Notes: a model not told the origin generated them from the letters alone. A DNA stretch of 64,000 nt from Chrysophaeum taylorii (GCA_029834535.1 JAQMWT010000464.1:105906-169905), one strand, 5' to 3'; shown: positions 30,018 through 40,412, counted from the stretch's first letter. Made by a program: numbers and translations.

Positions 30018-32564
30018 TCAGCAATAGAAGGGGCCGTGGATGGAGTTGCCCGTCCTGCGGCCAAAGTCGGCGCACCAGGTTGAGTCGAGGGACTCGTAGG
30101 GGACGATACAGTCGCCGCCCTTGAGGGCGTTTGAGAGCGCGAGGGCCAACCTCGCGACGTTGGAGGTGAACTTGGCGACGAGACCGTCGCAATGGGCGAG
30201 GGCGAAGAGATCGTCGAGGAGCGCGTTGGCGTCGCGCTTCGCGGAATCGTCGTCCAAGTGCTTGAGGACGTGATTGTAGTAGCCAGCGCCGTACATGGCG
30301 TGCCTGTCGAGAGTGGGGTTGGCGAGAAAAACGCGGTCGGGCGGGAGGCCAAAGTACGAGAGGGAACGCGCGGTGGCTTGGGAAGCGACGTCGCGGTCGT
30401 CGGTGGCGATAAAAATGGCGTCGAAGCCGAAAGTTTTAATCATCCTTTTCGCCGCGCTCGCGTAGGTGCCGAGGGCATCGCAGGTCCGGCCCTTGTGTTT
30501 CCTGAGTTCGTCCTTGCCGCCGGATATGCACGTATCTCCGCGGCGGACGTGGAGGCCGAGGACCCGTCTCCGCGGGCCCTCGTAGTCGGCGCCAGCGAAG
30601 AACGACCTGCGGAAGCCGCCGCGCATGCGTTCGACGATGCGCACTACGCGGTCGGCCGTTGCGGGGTCTGGCCGGAGGAGGTAGGCGACGAGCATCGATG
30701 TCTGCCAGAAGAGAGAGTCTTTCGGGCTCGACTCGAGGAAGACCGGCGACTTCTCTCGAGAAAAGGTTCGCGCCGACGGGAGAAGAGAAGGAGGCACCAT
30801 CGCGTCGGGGTCGCGGCATCTGTCCAAAGGAAGCAACCCCAAACACACCGTAAGCGTCGTCGAATTGCACCCTTTTCTCGAAAAAGTCGGGTCTAAGAAC
30901 AGACTATTGGCGTCGAGCGCGGACGAGAACGGCTTGAGGAGCGAAGACAACTCCGACCCAATGCCGACGTTGCCCTGCGCGCGATACCGCGCGACTTTGC
31001 GACTTGGAAAACAGCACCCGGCGCGGTGGAGGTCGACCTGGAAGCTGACTGCCTCCGGATCCACGCGGCACGCCCGCGGTCGACCGCTCGTCGATCGGTT
31101 TCGCGCCGGATCGACTTCCGTAAGGTTGAAGCCCAACGAGGCGTTCCACTCGACAAGAGAATCGTAGAAGGAGAGCCCCATCCAGGTTCGCGAGATGTCG
31201 AGGACCGCGGCCGCGGGGGTATCCTTGCGGCGCGCGACCTCGAAGAATGGCGCGAGACGGACGCGGCTCGCGTCGAACGGGTGGCTCAGGAACCGATTGC
31301 TCATCGCGCGCCATCGCGAGGCTGCCTCGCCGCCGCGGTGTTGGTGTTGGTGGTGGTGGTGGTGGTGGTGGTGGTGAGGGGCGTCGAGCCTCCTCTCTTC
31401 TTCGATGATGCTGGTTTTATCGTCGCCGCCCTTGGCGTGGACAGCATACCGATACAAATGAAACGGCGAAGTCTTGTGAGACGAAGACGGGCACGGGTGG
31501 GCGCGCTTCACGTCGACGCGGTACCGCGCCATCAAGTCCGGCGCCGGCTTTCCGGCGGAAGATCCTGCGAGCCGCTTCGCCGCACGTTCGGCCGTGTGGA
31601 CGTCCTGATCTGGGTGCTGCTGCCAGGCCTCGGGGCACATTGCGTACCAGCCCTCGCGGAGCCGAGGATCGGCCGCTCGCGCGGCCACGAAGGCTTCGAG
31701 GTCCGCCGGCGCGAGGCCCGGGGGCGGCGAAAACGCGGCCGCGACGGTGGCGCGCAGCTCGGGAGATCCACAACCCGGGTCGTCGGGGGCGCCGAGCGCG
31801 TCGTCGGCCTGCGGGTCGTCGTGAGCCAGAAACAAGCGATCCCAGACGCAAATGTCGTTGAGGCACCGCGTCTTCGCGGCCGCGCGCGTCGCAAAGTACC
31901 CCGCCAAAGACACGACAAACTCGACGCTCTGGTTGCGACGGAGATTGAAGGAGGCGAACCCCGTCTCCGGGAGCGCGCGGGCCTCCTCGTCAAACATGTC
32001 ACATTTTTGCGTCGACCGGTGCGTCGCAACGCCCGGCAGCGAAAACCGGTGAAGGGTCGCCACGTCTACGCTGGTGGCGAACTCGACAAACGCGTCGTCG
32101 AGGGCCCGATGAAGCTGCACGTCGGCGTCGGCCCACACGACCACCACAAACCCCCGACTCTCAAGGATCGCGTGCCGAAGCGCGGCAACCTTACGAAAAA
32201 TAAAATGAGCTTTGGCAGTGAGTTGGCGCGCGTGTCGGGGGTACGACGACCGCTCAGAATTAGCGTAGGCGCACGCGAAGGGGGTCCCGGGCTCCCGAGT
32301 TGCGAAATTCTTCAACCAGGGGTACACGACGTGGAGATCATAAGTCCAAAAACATTCGGCCTTCGGAAACACGAGCGGCGCCCGCCCTTCGCCAATCTCC
32401 AACGAATTTTCGTGATACGCGCGGACCGCCATGCCAAACCGAAGGGCCGACGGCACGACGAGGTTCGCCGTCCGCGCGCCATTCACGGTCGTCACGATCA
32501 CCACCTCCCCGCATCCGCCGCCGGCGGCGGCGACGGCCGTCCAAAAAAAGATGAGGGTTAGCAT
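30018..32564 (-). CDS. glycosyltransferase / alpha-1,6-fucosyltransferase (GT23) fusion
   Basis: 848 residues from the ATG at 32564; the frame runs further upstream only into Helitron sequence. MLTLIFFWTAVAAAGG is a signal peptide or anchor. The N-terminal half looks like a nucleotide-sugar transferase, with WADADVQLHRAL (DxD at about 146-148) and a FASFNLRRNQ block. A His-rich linker (HHHHHHHHHQHQH) follows. The C-terminal half matches FUT8/NodZ-type fucosyltransferases: GLHVRRGDTC (HxRRGD at 672-677), FDAIFIATDDRDV and VAKFTSNVARLALALS. It would act in the Golgi, adding fucose and a second sugar; acceptors unknown. Two catalytic domains in one chain is unusual. Confidence 0.8.
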   Translation of the reverse strand: MLTLIFFWTAVAAAGGGCGEVVIVTTVNGARTANLVVPSALRFGMAVRAYHENSLEIGEGRAPLVFPKAECFWTYDLHVVYPWLKNFATREPGTPFACAYANSERSSYPRHARQLTAKAHFIFRKVAALRHAILESRGFVVVVWADADVQLHRALDDAFVEFATSVDVATLHRFSLPGVATHRSTQKCDMFDEEARALPETGFASFNLRRNQSVEFVVSLAGYFATRAAAKTRCLNDICVWDRLFLAHDDPQADDALGAPDDPGCGSPELRATVAAAFSPPPGLAPADLEAFVAARAADPRLREGWYAMCPEAWQQHPDQDVHTAERAAKRLAGSSAGKPAPDLMARYRVDVKRAHPCPSSSHKTSPFHLYRYAVHAKGGDDKTSIIEEERRLDAPHHHHHHHHHQHQHRGGEAASRWRAMSNRFLSHPFDASRVRLAPFFEVARRKDTPAAAVLDISRTWMGLSFYDSLVEWNASLGFNLTEVDPARNRSTSGRPRACRVDPEAVSFQVDLHRAGCCFPSRKVARYRAQGNVGIGSELSSLLKPFSSALDANSLFLDPTFSRKGCNSTTLTVCLGLLPLDRCRDPDAMVPPSLLPSARTFSREKSPVFLESSPKDSLFWQTSMLVAYLLRPDPATADRVVRIVERMRGGFRRSFFAGADYEGPRRRVLGLHVRRGDTCISGGKDELRKHKGRTCDALGTYASAAKRMIKTFGFDAIFIATDDRDVASQATARSLSYFGLPPDRVFLANPTLDRHAMYGAGYYNHVLKHLDDDSAKRDANALLDDLFALAHCDGLVAKFTSNVARLALALSNALKGGDCIVPYESLDSTWCADFGRRTGNSIHGPFYC

Positions 32565-32604
32565 ACAAGATAGGGTCGATATTGGGTTATTATTATTATT
32601 ATTA

Positions 32605-33637
32605 CAAGTGCAGGCCAGTAAGTTCACCTAGTCCCAATCTCTAACCCCAGTAAGTTCACCTGGTCCCAGTAAGTTTCATATAAGTTCACCTGGTCAGTAA
32701 GTTCACCTAGCTCACACCAACTCCTTTGAGCTCGTCGCTCTCGCCTCCGCCAATCTCAGTTGCTTTGATCCGCACGCGCCGCCAACCTTTGAGTTTACTC
32801 TAAAACCCTTTACTCTAAAGACCCCAGTATGTTCACCTGGTCCCAGTTTCACCTGGTCACTCAGTTCACCTAGTCCCAATCTCAAACCCCAGTAAGTTCA
32901 CGTGGTCCCAGTAAGTTCACTTATAGTGCGCGTGTAGACGCCGGGAGGGGGCTTATCGGTATCGCGCAGCACGTGTGGGGTAGGGTGGAGTCGTCGACTC
33001 AGAAGAGGATATCCTCGGGGTTGCCGATCGACAGAGAGCCACGTAGAGCTGGACGTGGCAGAAGACGGGCTTCGCCAAGAGGACGCCGACCTCGCGGGGC
33101 GTCTGGCCCTGGCTCTTGTCGATCGTTTGGCGTCGGCGGGCCTTACGGGATACAGGTTGGAGGAGCCTCGGTGACAACGACACGATCAATCATGTATCTG
33201 GTACCGTCGCAGTGGCCGTGCGACGGGTCGAGGTTGCGAAGACTTTAAGCTCGCGATCAAAGTCAGCATGCCGTTGGTCGTCAGGGAGTCGAACTCGACT
33301 GTAAAGAGCGAGGCGTCGGCTTCCGACCCAACCTAGTCGGCCGAAAAGAACTCCGACGCCTCGTCTCCGGGAAAAAAAGGCCGCGGTCATGCGCGCGTTG
33401 TCAGCATCGACAACATCGTTTCGACGGGGCGTGAGAATGGCGCGCTGAAAGAGCCGCCGCGGGTCGTGGAAATAGTCTGCGAGGTCGCCGTAGACGGCTT
33501 GGAGGATCACTGTCTGGCTCTCGCGCCTACCTGATCCTTACTCTCGCGCCTACCTGATCCTTACCCTAAATCGAGGGACAAACAGACAAACAGACAAACA
33601 GACAGACAGACAAACATCTGTCGATTAGTAGTTAGGA
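32605..33637 (-). mobile_element. Helitron-like element, copy A (PIF1 helicase remnant)
   Basis: 1,033 bp, sense strand minus, beginning TCCTAACTACTAATCGACAG and ending GCCTGCACTTG with A before and T after, the A|T target expected of Helitrons. The 5' part has GTTT/GTCT repeats; the middle encodes the C-terminal part of a Helitron PIF1 helicase in broken frames (FQRAILTPRRNDVVDADN, and RRQTIDKSQGQTPREVGVLL); the 3' third is made of GTGAACTTACTGG-type repeats. No Rep/HUH nuclease is present, so it is non-autonomous. It sits between the start codons of the GT/FUT8 and SOUL genes. Confidence 0.8.
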
Positions 33638-33770
33638 TTATTAGTACCACCAATGATGACGACGTGGCGATGTTGAGGCTTTTTTTTAGCACAACAGGTC
33701 CTTATAATAACCCCTTCGTAACAAGAACCAGCCACGTCACCTTGCGGAAAGGAAAGGAAAGGAAAGGAGG

Positions 33771-34412
33771 ATGATCTCGCCGCTGGTGTGGAAGGTGCTG
33801 AGCGCCATCCTCGCGTCGCTGGTTACGGTTCGCATAACTTCCGGTCTCGTCGCGTACAACGCTGCCAACAAGCTCGAACGGCCCAAGTACGAGGTGCTCG
33901 AGCGGCTCGGTGGGGGGGTCGAGGTCCGGCGCTACGAGTCGTACGTGGTTGCCGAGGCGACGATGAGTCCGGAGGGATCATCGATGCGCGCCGCATCGGG
34001 GAACGGGTTCCGAGCGTGCGCAGGATACATCTTCGGAAAGAAGAACCGGCAGCAGCGGACGTTTGCGATGACGGCGCCGGTTCGCATGACGTCGCGGGCG
34101 GAGGCTGTCAAGGTATCGTTTGTGATGGCGCGGAACGAGAGTCTCCGGACGCTACCCGTGCCAACGGACGCCAATGTCAAACTCAAGGCCATTCCCGCCC
34201 ACGTCGCTGCCTTCGCCCGGTTCTCTGGCAGGCCGCCGCGCGAGTCCGTCGTCGAACGCAAGCGTCGACTCGTCGAGACGAAGCTCGGCACGAGCCGATT
34301 TCGGCCACTTCGCGACGCCGATACCCTCGTCTACGGCTACCACGACCCCTTCCTGACTCCCAACCTCCTCCGGCGGAACGAGGTCGGCTTCTTCGTCGAT
34401 CCCAAACCCTAA
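33771..34412 (+). CDS. SOUL family heme-binding protein
   Basis: 213 residues. A hydrophobic N-terminus (about residues 5-28) suggests a membrane anchor or signal. The SOUL fold begins with PKYEVLERLGGGVEVRRYESY and includes RTFAMTAPVRMTS, the family's most conserved block, and ends DTLVYGYHDPF. SOUL/HBP proteins bind tetrapyrroles; in algae and plants some are plastid or eyespot proteins. The gene is 45 bp upstream of the MFS gene on the same strand. Confidence 0.9.
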   Translation: MISPLVWKVLSAILASLVTVRITSGLVAYNAANKLERPKYEVLERLGGGVEVRRYESYVVAEATMSPEGSSMRAASGNGFRACAGYIFGKKNRQQRTFAMTAPVRMTSRAEAVKVSFVMARNESLRTLPVPTDANVKLKAIPAHVAAFARFSGRPPRESVVERKRRLVETKLGTSRFRPLRDADTLVYGYHDPFLTPNLLRRNEVGFFVDPKP

Positions 34413-34456
34413 TAATTGGTTGGTTGGGAACCCCATCATTCGTTCCTAGGGTCCAA

Positions 34457-35680
34457 ATGATGTTATCGCGTCTCCGGCACCGGGTGGTCTTCGTGGCGAG
34501 TCGGTCCCAGAGCTACCTCGCGGGGCTTGGGGTGGTCACCTTGAGCCAGTCGGTGATGTTCAGCTGCTACTCTGGGATCGTGCCCTTGCTGGCGACGGTG
34601 TCGAGCAGCGCGACGGGGTCGGGCCTCGCGCTCGCCGCGCCCTCGGTCGCTCGACTGTGCTCGAACTCTGTGCTCGGGCGGTGCGCGGACCAATTCGGGC
34701 GCGTGCCCGTCATCGTCGGCGGAGAGGTGGTCGCAGCAGCGGCAACGGCGGCGGCGGGGTGCGCGAGCTCGGTCTACGCTCTAGTTCCGGCGAGATTCGC
34801 GTTCGGCGTCGGGGGCTCGGCGTTCGGCGTGGGCACCGTCGCTTGGCTCACGGACGTCACGGCGGCTCCGGGCATCCGGCGACACCGGGGCGTCATTATG
34901 GGCGTCATGGGCGCGTTCAGCGCGGGCGCGTGGTACGCGGGTCCGGCGGTGAGCGGAACGCTCGCCGCGCAAATCGGTCCGGCGGCAGCCTTCGGCGGGC
35001 TCGGCGCGGCGATCCTCGCCTGCGCGGGCGCGGGGCTCGCGCTTCCCGAGCCGCCGCGCGCCGCCGACCCCCCCGAGGACGCGCGGTTCAGAATCGGCGA
35101 GACCCAAACAGCCCTCGCCGTCGCTCACGCGACCCTCGCGCTTAACTACGCCGCGTTGATAGGGATCGTTCCGCTCAGGGTGGCGACCTTGGACGGTCCC
35201 GCGACGGGTCTCTTCGGCCTGATAGCGGCCGTCGCCGTCCTCGCTTCCCCGATCAGCGGTCTCGCCAGCGATCGACTCGGCAGAATTCCAATCGTTCTGC
35301 CGGGCTTGGCTGCCTGCGCTCTCGGGACCGCGGGCCTCGCGCTCGCCCCCGACCCCCTCTCCTTTACGGCGGCGGCTCTTCTCCGCACCGCCGGCCTCGA
35401 CCTCGCCGCGCCCGCGATCGTCGCCGCCACCTCGGACTTTGCGCCTTCCCACGCCCGGGGCCAGGCCCTCGCGTTTACGAGGAACGCCGCCGACGTCACC
35501 TACATTTCGGCCGCCCCGCTCCTCGGCTTCCTGTCCGACCTCTCGGGCCCCGAGCTCCCCCTCATTACGTGCGCGCTTTTTACTACCGCGGCCACGCTCC
35601 ACCTCGCCACCGCCCGATTGGACAACTACACCGCACCCTCTCTCTCCTCGAAATCGCCGTCCTCTACCAATCTCGACTAA
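34457..35680 (+). CDS. major facilitator superfamily transporter
   Basis: 407 residues from MMLSRLRHRVVF; the open frame extends upstream through the SOUL gene in another register, but this is the first ATG with a sensible context. About 12 hydrophobic segments are visible. The MFS motif A loop between helices 2 and 3 reads GRCADQFGRVPVIVG, and its internal repeat in the second half reads GLASDRLGRIPIV. Resembles drug/H+ antiporter-type carriers; substrate unknown. Very Ala/Gly-rich, reflecting high GC. Confidence 0.9.
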   Translation: MMLSRLRHRVVFVASRSQSYLAGLGVVTLSQSVMFSCYSGIVPLLATVSSSATGSGLALAAPSVARLCSNSVLGRCADQFGRVPVIVGGEVVAAAATAAAGCASSVYALVPARFAFGVGGSAFGVGTVAWLTDVTAAPGIRRHRGVIMGVMGAFSAGAWYAGPAVSGTLAAQIGPAAAFGGLGAAILACAGAGLALPEPPRAADPPEDARFRIGETQTALAVAHATLALNYAALIGIVPLRVATLDGPATGLFGLIAAVAVLASPISGLASDRLGRIPIVLPGLAACALGTAGLALAPDPLSFTAAALLRTAGLDLAAPAIVAATSDFAPSHARGQALAFTRNAADVTYISAAPLLGFLSDLSGPELPLITCALFTTAATLHLATARLDNYTAPSLSSKSPSSTNLD

Positions 35681-35904
35681 TAACCATGTGAATGAAGTCG
35701 TGTTTTAGCTGTGTTTTTTTTTTATTCCTACTATAATAATAATAATAATAATAATAATAACTAGCTCAGCACTTTTCTAGCGATTATTATTACAAGAGTG
35801 TTTGACAGACAAGCATTATGACGGCGGGGCAGCGCAAAGCAACGAATTGCTGTTGTCTGTTGTTCAGACTTAAAAGCGTTGCACGCGTACTGTAGATATT
35901 ACTA

Positions 35905-37896
35905 TTAGGTGACGTCCTTTTCGTCTTCATCAGCAGATACCCCCTCCCTAGACGAGGTAGTCGCGCCGATCTCGATGTCAACAACGTCGTCGTCGTCGTC
36001 GTCGGGTAGTAAGCCGCCGCCACCGGCGGCGCGCTGACTACTACTCGCGTCGGTGAGCTCGGACTGTTGGAGGAGGTGGGCGTTCATGCGGCGTTTCAGG
36101 ATGATGAAGGCAGCCACGCGGGACGTAATGAGAAAGGCGAGGATGGCGCCGACGCAAATGCCGGGACTTAGGCGGTCGAGGCCGTATTCCTTAAAGATCT
36201 CGACGGCAGCGATATTCCCGTCGCCGTCCTCGTCGCACGAGGTCGGGAAGTCGGTCCCCTCGTCTTCGATGTCATTGCCGCATCGAAACTTGCGTCCATT
36301 GATGCCAAAGACGGCAAAGACCGAAAGGCCGAGCACGTAGAACATGGGATTCAACGCGGCGGCCCAGGGTATGGGAGTATCGCGGAGGGGCACGAAGAGG
36401 CCGGTGAACAAGAAGCAGAAGGTGACGTAGAGCATCGCTGCCGTCGTGAGGCGGCTTGCCGGGAGCGCCGCCGAAAAGAAGAGGCCAATGCTTTGGTAAC
36501 AGAGAAGCGCGAGAGTCGTCGTCCCGTATATCGCGAGCCAGACCACAAAGTTGCCGAGGTTCGAGAGCGCAAAGACGAGCGAAACGTGGATCAAACTCTG
36601 GACGAACATGGGTGTGAGGAGCGTGGTGGTCGTGACGATAAACCAGGCCCCGAGCTTGTAGGAATTGGTCGAGAGTTCTTTCTTGAGAATGACCTCGTTC
36701 GACGGCACGACCATCAAGGACGATAGGAGCGGGTAGAAAACCCACGTGATCGGGATGGCGAAGGCGAGGGTGAGACGCGGCCAGATGTCGCGCTCGCGGT
36801 ACCCGAGCTGGAACCACATACCCCCCGCGAGGATGCCGTTGCCGAGATGAAGCATGATGGAGTTGAGCTCGAAAACGGACGGCCACACCTCCTTCCACGT
36901 TCGGGCGAAGAGGACGCGGACTTGCTCGGTCGCGGGCACCGAGTAGTTGTCCCTGCTTTTTGCGCGGTATTCGATCAGTTTCGTCGGCACGGGGGTGTCC
37001 TCGTAGTAAATCGACTCGCGGTGGTCCGTCCCGAGCTTGTCGTTGACGACGACCTCTAAGAGCCAATCGGGAGCCGAGAAAGCGGGCGGACAAGGCAACC
37101 CGAAAGCGGCGAAAGCGTCGGTCGCCGTCGCCGTCGGGCCGCGGTACACGACCCCCTCGCGATCAAGGAGGACAAGCCGATCGAACAGGAGAAATATCCT
37201 CGAAGACGGTTGGTGGATGCTCGCGACTATCGCCACGTTCTGCTTCGCGGCCAGGTCTCTGAGAGCTTCGACGACGACGGCGGCGATCGTCGAGTCTAGT
37301 CCCGAGGTCGGCTCGTCGCACGCGAGGAGTTTTGGCTTGGTCAGCATCTCCTGGCCCACCATCAATCGCTTGCGCTCGCCGCCGCTTATTCCGCGCGAAA
37401 GAGCAGAACCGACCTTCGTATCGGCCGCAGAAGAAAGTCGCAACAGATCGATCATCTCGTCGACGACCCGCATTTTCTCGGCCACGGACGCCTTGGGCAG
37501 CCGTAACCGCGCGGCGTAATACAACGTCTCCCGCACGGTCAGGTGCGCCGAGCAGTGGTCGTCTTGCTCTACGTAAGCGACGAGCTTCTTCAGGCTCTTC
37601 GACCAAGACAGGTTGCGATCGCCGTCAGAGTACCACACCATGCCCTTCGTGATCGGCCCACGCCGGGATAGAGCGTTCAGCAGTGTCGTTTTCCCGGATC
37701 CCGACGACCCCATCAACGCAACAACCTCGCCGTTTTCGACATCGCCCGAACACGCCGCCAGAGCCCGCGTCTCCCCGAACGACACGCTCAGCTTGCGCCA
37801 GTGCACCGACAGCGTCGCTGGCGCTTGTGCCAACTCGTCGTACTTGTCCGCATGCTTGCTCGTCATCGCGCCAACCTTTGGCCCGCTTCCGACCAT
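35905..37896 (-). CDS. ABCG-type half transporter
   Basis: 663 residues from the ATG at 37896. The frame is open to 38031 but has no earlier ATG, and a Helitron starts at 38048, so an original upstream exon or start may have been displaced. Nucleotide-binding domain first, then membrane domain (ABCG order): Walker A GSSGSGKT at 63-70, signature ISGGERKR, Walker B LLACDEPTSGLD, and SIHQPSSRIF. About six membrane helices follow. The loop between helices 5 and 6 contains DEDGDGNIAAVE (residues 555-566), a perfect EF-hand calcium loop. Half transporters work as dimers exporting lipids or other hydrophobic compounds. Confidence 0.92.
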   Translation of the reverse strand: MVGSGPKVGAMTSKHADKYDELAQAPATLSVHWRKLSVSFGETRALAACSGDVENGEVVALMGSSGSGKTTLLNALSRRGPITKGMVWYSDGDRNLSWSKSLKKLVAYVEQDDHCSAHLTVRETLYYAARLRLPKASVAEKMRVVDEMIDLLRLSSAADTKVGSALSRGISGGERKRLMVGQEMLTKPKLLACDEPTSGLDSTIAAVVVEALRDLAAKQNVAIVASIHQPSSRIFLLFDRLVLLDREGVVYRGPTATATDAFAAFGLPCPPAFSAPDWLLEVVVNDKLGTDHRESIYYEDTPVPTKLIEYRAKSRDNYSVPATEQVRVLFARTWKEVWPSVFELNSIMLHLGNGILAGGMWFQLGYRERDIWPRLTLAFAIPITWVFYPLLSSLMVVPSNEVILKKELSTNSYKLGAWFIVTTTTLLTPMFVQSLIHVSLVFALSNLGNFVVWLAIYGTTTLALLCYQSIGLFFSAALPASRLTTAAMLYVTFCFLFTGLFVPLRDTPIPWAAALNPMFYVLGLSVFAVFGINGRKFRCGNDIEDEGTDFPTSCDEDGDGNIAAVEIFKEYGLDRLSPGICVGAILAFLITSRVAAFIILKRRMNAHLLQQSELTDASSSQRAAGGGGLLPDDDDDDVVDIEIGATTSSREGVSADEDEKDVT

Positions 37897-38047
37897 CTCC
37901 AAGTTTTGATCTTCTGGCGTGGTCAGCTTTCCTGTTGGGGCCTCTGATTGGATGCTACCGCATACAGACTTATTTCCTGCTCGCGGAACCTTCGTCTCCA
38001 CGTCAGTCGTCAGGCACTTACCCACCCCGAAAAGGGCAGGGTTATTA

Positions 38048-38068
38048 TCCTAACTACTAATCGACAGA

Positions 38069-38104
<36 letters not shown>

Positions 38105-39076
38105 CCTCGATTTAGGGTAAGGATCAGGTAGGCGCGAGAGCCAGACAGTGATCCTCCAAGCCGTCTACGGCGACCTCGCAGACTATTTCCACGGCCCGCG
38201 GCGGCTCTTTCAGCGCGCCATTCTCACGCCCCGTCGAAACGATGCTGTCGATGCTGACAACGCGCGCATGACCGCGGCCTTTTTTTCCCGGAGACGAGGC
38301 GTCGGAGTTCTTTTAGGCAGACTAGGTTGGGTCGGAAGACGACGCCTCGCTCTTTACAGTCGAGTTTTCGACTCCCTGACAACCAACGGCATGCTGACTT
38401 TGAGCGCGAGCTTAAGGTCTTCGCAACCTCGACCCGTCGCACGGCCACTGCAACGGTACCAGATACATGATCGATCGTGTCGTGTCACCGAGGCTCCTCC
38501 AACCTGTATCCCTTAAGGCCCGCCGACGCCAAACGATCACCAAGAGCCCAGACGCCCCGCGAGGTCGGCGTCCTCTCGCCCAAGCCCGTCTTCTGTCACG
38601 TCCAGCTCTACGTGGCTCTCTGTCGATCGGCAACCCCGAGGATATCGTCTTCTGAGTCGACGACTCCACCCTACCCCACACGTGCTGCGCAATACCGATA
38701 AGCCCCCTCCCGGCGTCTACACGCGCACGGTAGGTGAACTTACTGGGACCAGGTGAACTTACTGGGGTTTGAGATTGGGACTAGGTGAACTTAGTGACCA
38801 GGTGAACTTACTGGGACCAAGTGAACTTACTGGGGTTTTTAGAGTGAACGCAACGGCTAGCGGCGTGTACGGATCAAAGCAGCTTAGATTGGCGGAGGTG
38901 AGAGCGACGAGCTCGAGGGAGAGTGGGGTGAGTAGATGTGAGCACGAGTGGGCTTACGCCGAACTTACTGGGGTTAGAGATTGGGACTAGGTGAACTTAC
39001 TGGGACCAGGTGAACTTACTGGGGTTAGAGATTGGGACCAGGTGAACTTACTGGCGAACTTACTGGCCTGCACTTG
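38048..39076 (+). mobile_element. Helitron-like element, copy B
   Basis: 1,029 bp, sense plus, TCCTAACTACTAATCG...GCCTGCACTTG, flanked by A and T. The PIF1 C-terminal remnant is best seen here: VILQAVYGDLADYFHG, ILTPRRNDAVDADNARM, DSLTTNGM and, in another frame, DPSHGHCNGTRYMIDRV, all in Helitron-helicase order. Several frameshifts. It abuts copy C tail to tail and lies directly upstream of the ABCG gene. Confidence 0.8.
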
Positions 39077-39089
39077 TTATTATTATTAA

Positions 39090-40412
39090 CAAGTGCAGGC
39101 GCAAGTAAGTTCACCTAGTCCCAATCTCTAACCCCAGTAAGTTCACCTGGTCTAACCCCAGTAAGTTTCATTTAAGTTCATCTGGTCAGTAAGTTCACCT
39201 AGCTCACACCCACCCACACCCACTCCTTTGAGCTCCTCGCTCTCACCCCCGCCAATCCAAGCTGCTTTGATCCGCACGCGTCGCCATCCTTTGAGTTTAC
39301 TCTAAAAACCCCAGTATGCTCACCTGGTCCGAGTAAGCTCACTTGGTCACTCAGTTCACCTAGTCCCAATCTCAAACCCCAGTAAGTTCACCTGGTCCCA
39401 GTAAGTTCACCTACAGTGCGCGTGTAGACGCCGGGAGGGGGCTTATCGGTATTGCGCAGCACGTGTGGGGTAGGGTGGAGTCGTCGACTCAGAAGAGCAT
39501 ATCCTCGGGGATGCCGATCGACAGAGAGCCACGTAGAGCTGGTCGTGACAGAAGACGGGCTTGGGCAAGAGGACGCCGACCTCGCGGGGCGTCTGGCCCT
39601 GGCTCTTGTTGATCGTTTGGCGTCGGCGGGCCTTAAGGGATGCAGGTTGGAGGAGCCTCGGTGACACGACACGATCGATCATGTATCTGGTACCGTTGCA
39701 GTGGCCGTGCGACGGGTCGAGGTTGCGAAGACATTAAGCTCGCGATCAAAGTCAGCATGCCGTTGGTTGTCAGGGAGTTGAAAAAAAACTCGACTGTAAA
39801 GAGCGAGGCGTCGTCTTCCGACCCAACCTAGTCGGCCGAAAAGAACTCCGACGCCTCGTCTCCGGAAAAAAAAGGCCGCGGTCATGCGCGCGTTGTCAGC
39901 ATCGACAACATCGTTTCGACGGGGCGTGAGAATGGCGAGCTGAAAGAGCCGCCGCGGGTCGTGGAAATGGTCTGCGAGGTTGCCGTAGACGGCTTGGAGG
40001 ATCACTGTCTGGCTCGCGCGCCTACCTGATCCTTACCCTGAATTCGGGGGACAACGATGAGCCCGACTAGGTCCCGCGTACTTATCTCCGCCCGTCAGGC
40101 ACATCCCTCATACCCCACAAACCCACCCACATCCTTCATGCTCCCCACACACACCCCCCTCTTAGCAGTCGACATTTAAAGACAAAAGACCCCGACTAGG
40201 TCCCGCGTACTTATCTCCGCCCGTCAGGCACATCCCTCCTACCCCACAAACCCACCCACATCCTTCATGCCCCCCAGACACACCCCCCTCTTAGCAGTCG
40301 ACATTAAAGACCAACAAACAAACCCTGCCCCACACACACACCCCCCTCTTAGCAGTCGACATTTTAAGACAAACAAACAAACAGACAAACATTTGTCGAT
40401 TAGTAGTAAGGA
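39090..40412 (-). mobile_element. Helitron-like element, copy C, with inserted tandem repeat
   Basis: 1,323 bp, sense minus, same ends as copies A, B and D (5' end TCCTTACTACTAATCG). It is about 300 bp longer because a 129-bp tandem repeat block (40062-40372) sits between the GTTT-repeat leader and the helicase part. Its 3' end faces that of copy B across a 13-bp (TTATTATTATTAA) spacer. Confidence 0.78.
40062..40372. repeat. tandem repeat, about 129-bp unit, 2.4 copies
   Basis: CCCGACTAGG recurs at 40062 and 40191; the block with CTTAGCAGTCGACATT appears three times (40161, 40290, 40349). An isolated copy of about 80 bp lies at 54951-55030, near the Ty3 element. Confidence 0.75.

Noticed and set aside
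31026-32561. 511-codon plus-strand frame
   Set aside because: Antisense shadow of the GT/FUT8 fusion gene; no domain and very Arg-rich.
33788-34456. Upstream extension of the MFS frame through the SOUL gene
   Set aside because: Overlaps SOUL in another register and has no transporter features; the MFS protein starts at 34457.
38700-39060. Regular GTGAACTTACTGG repeats as a possible CRISPR-like array
   Set aside because: Spacing and units are irregular and the block is the 3' part of every Helitron copy; this is also eukaryotic DNA.
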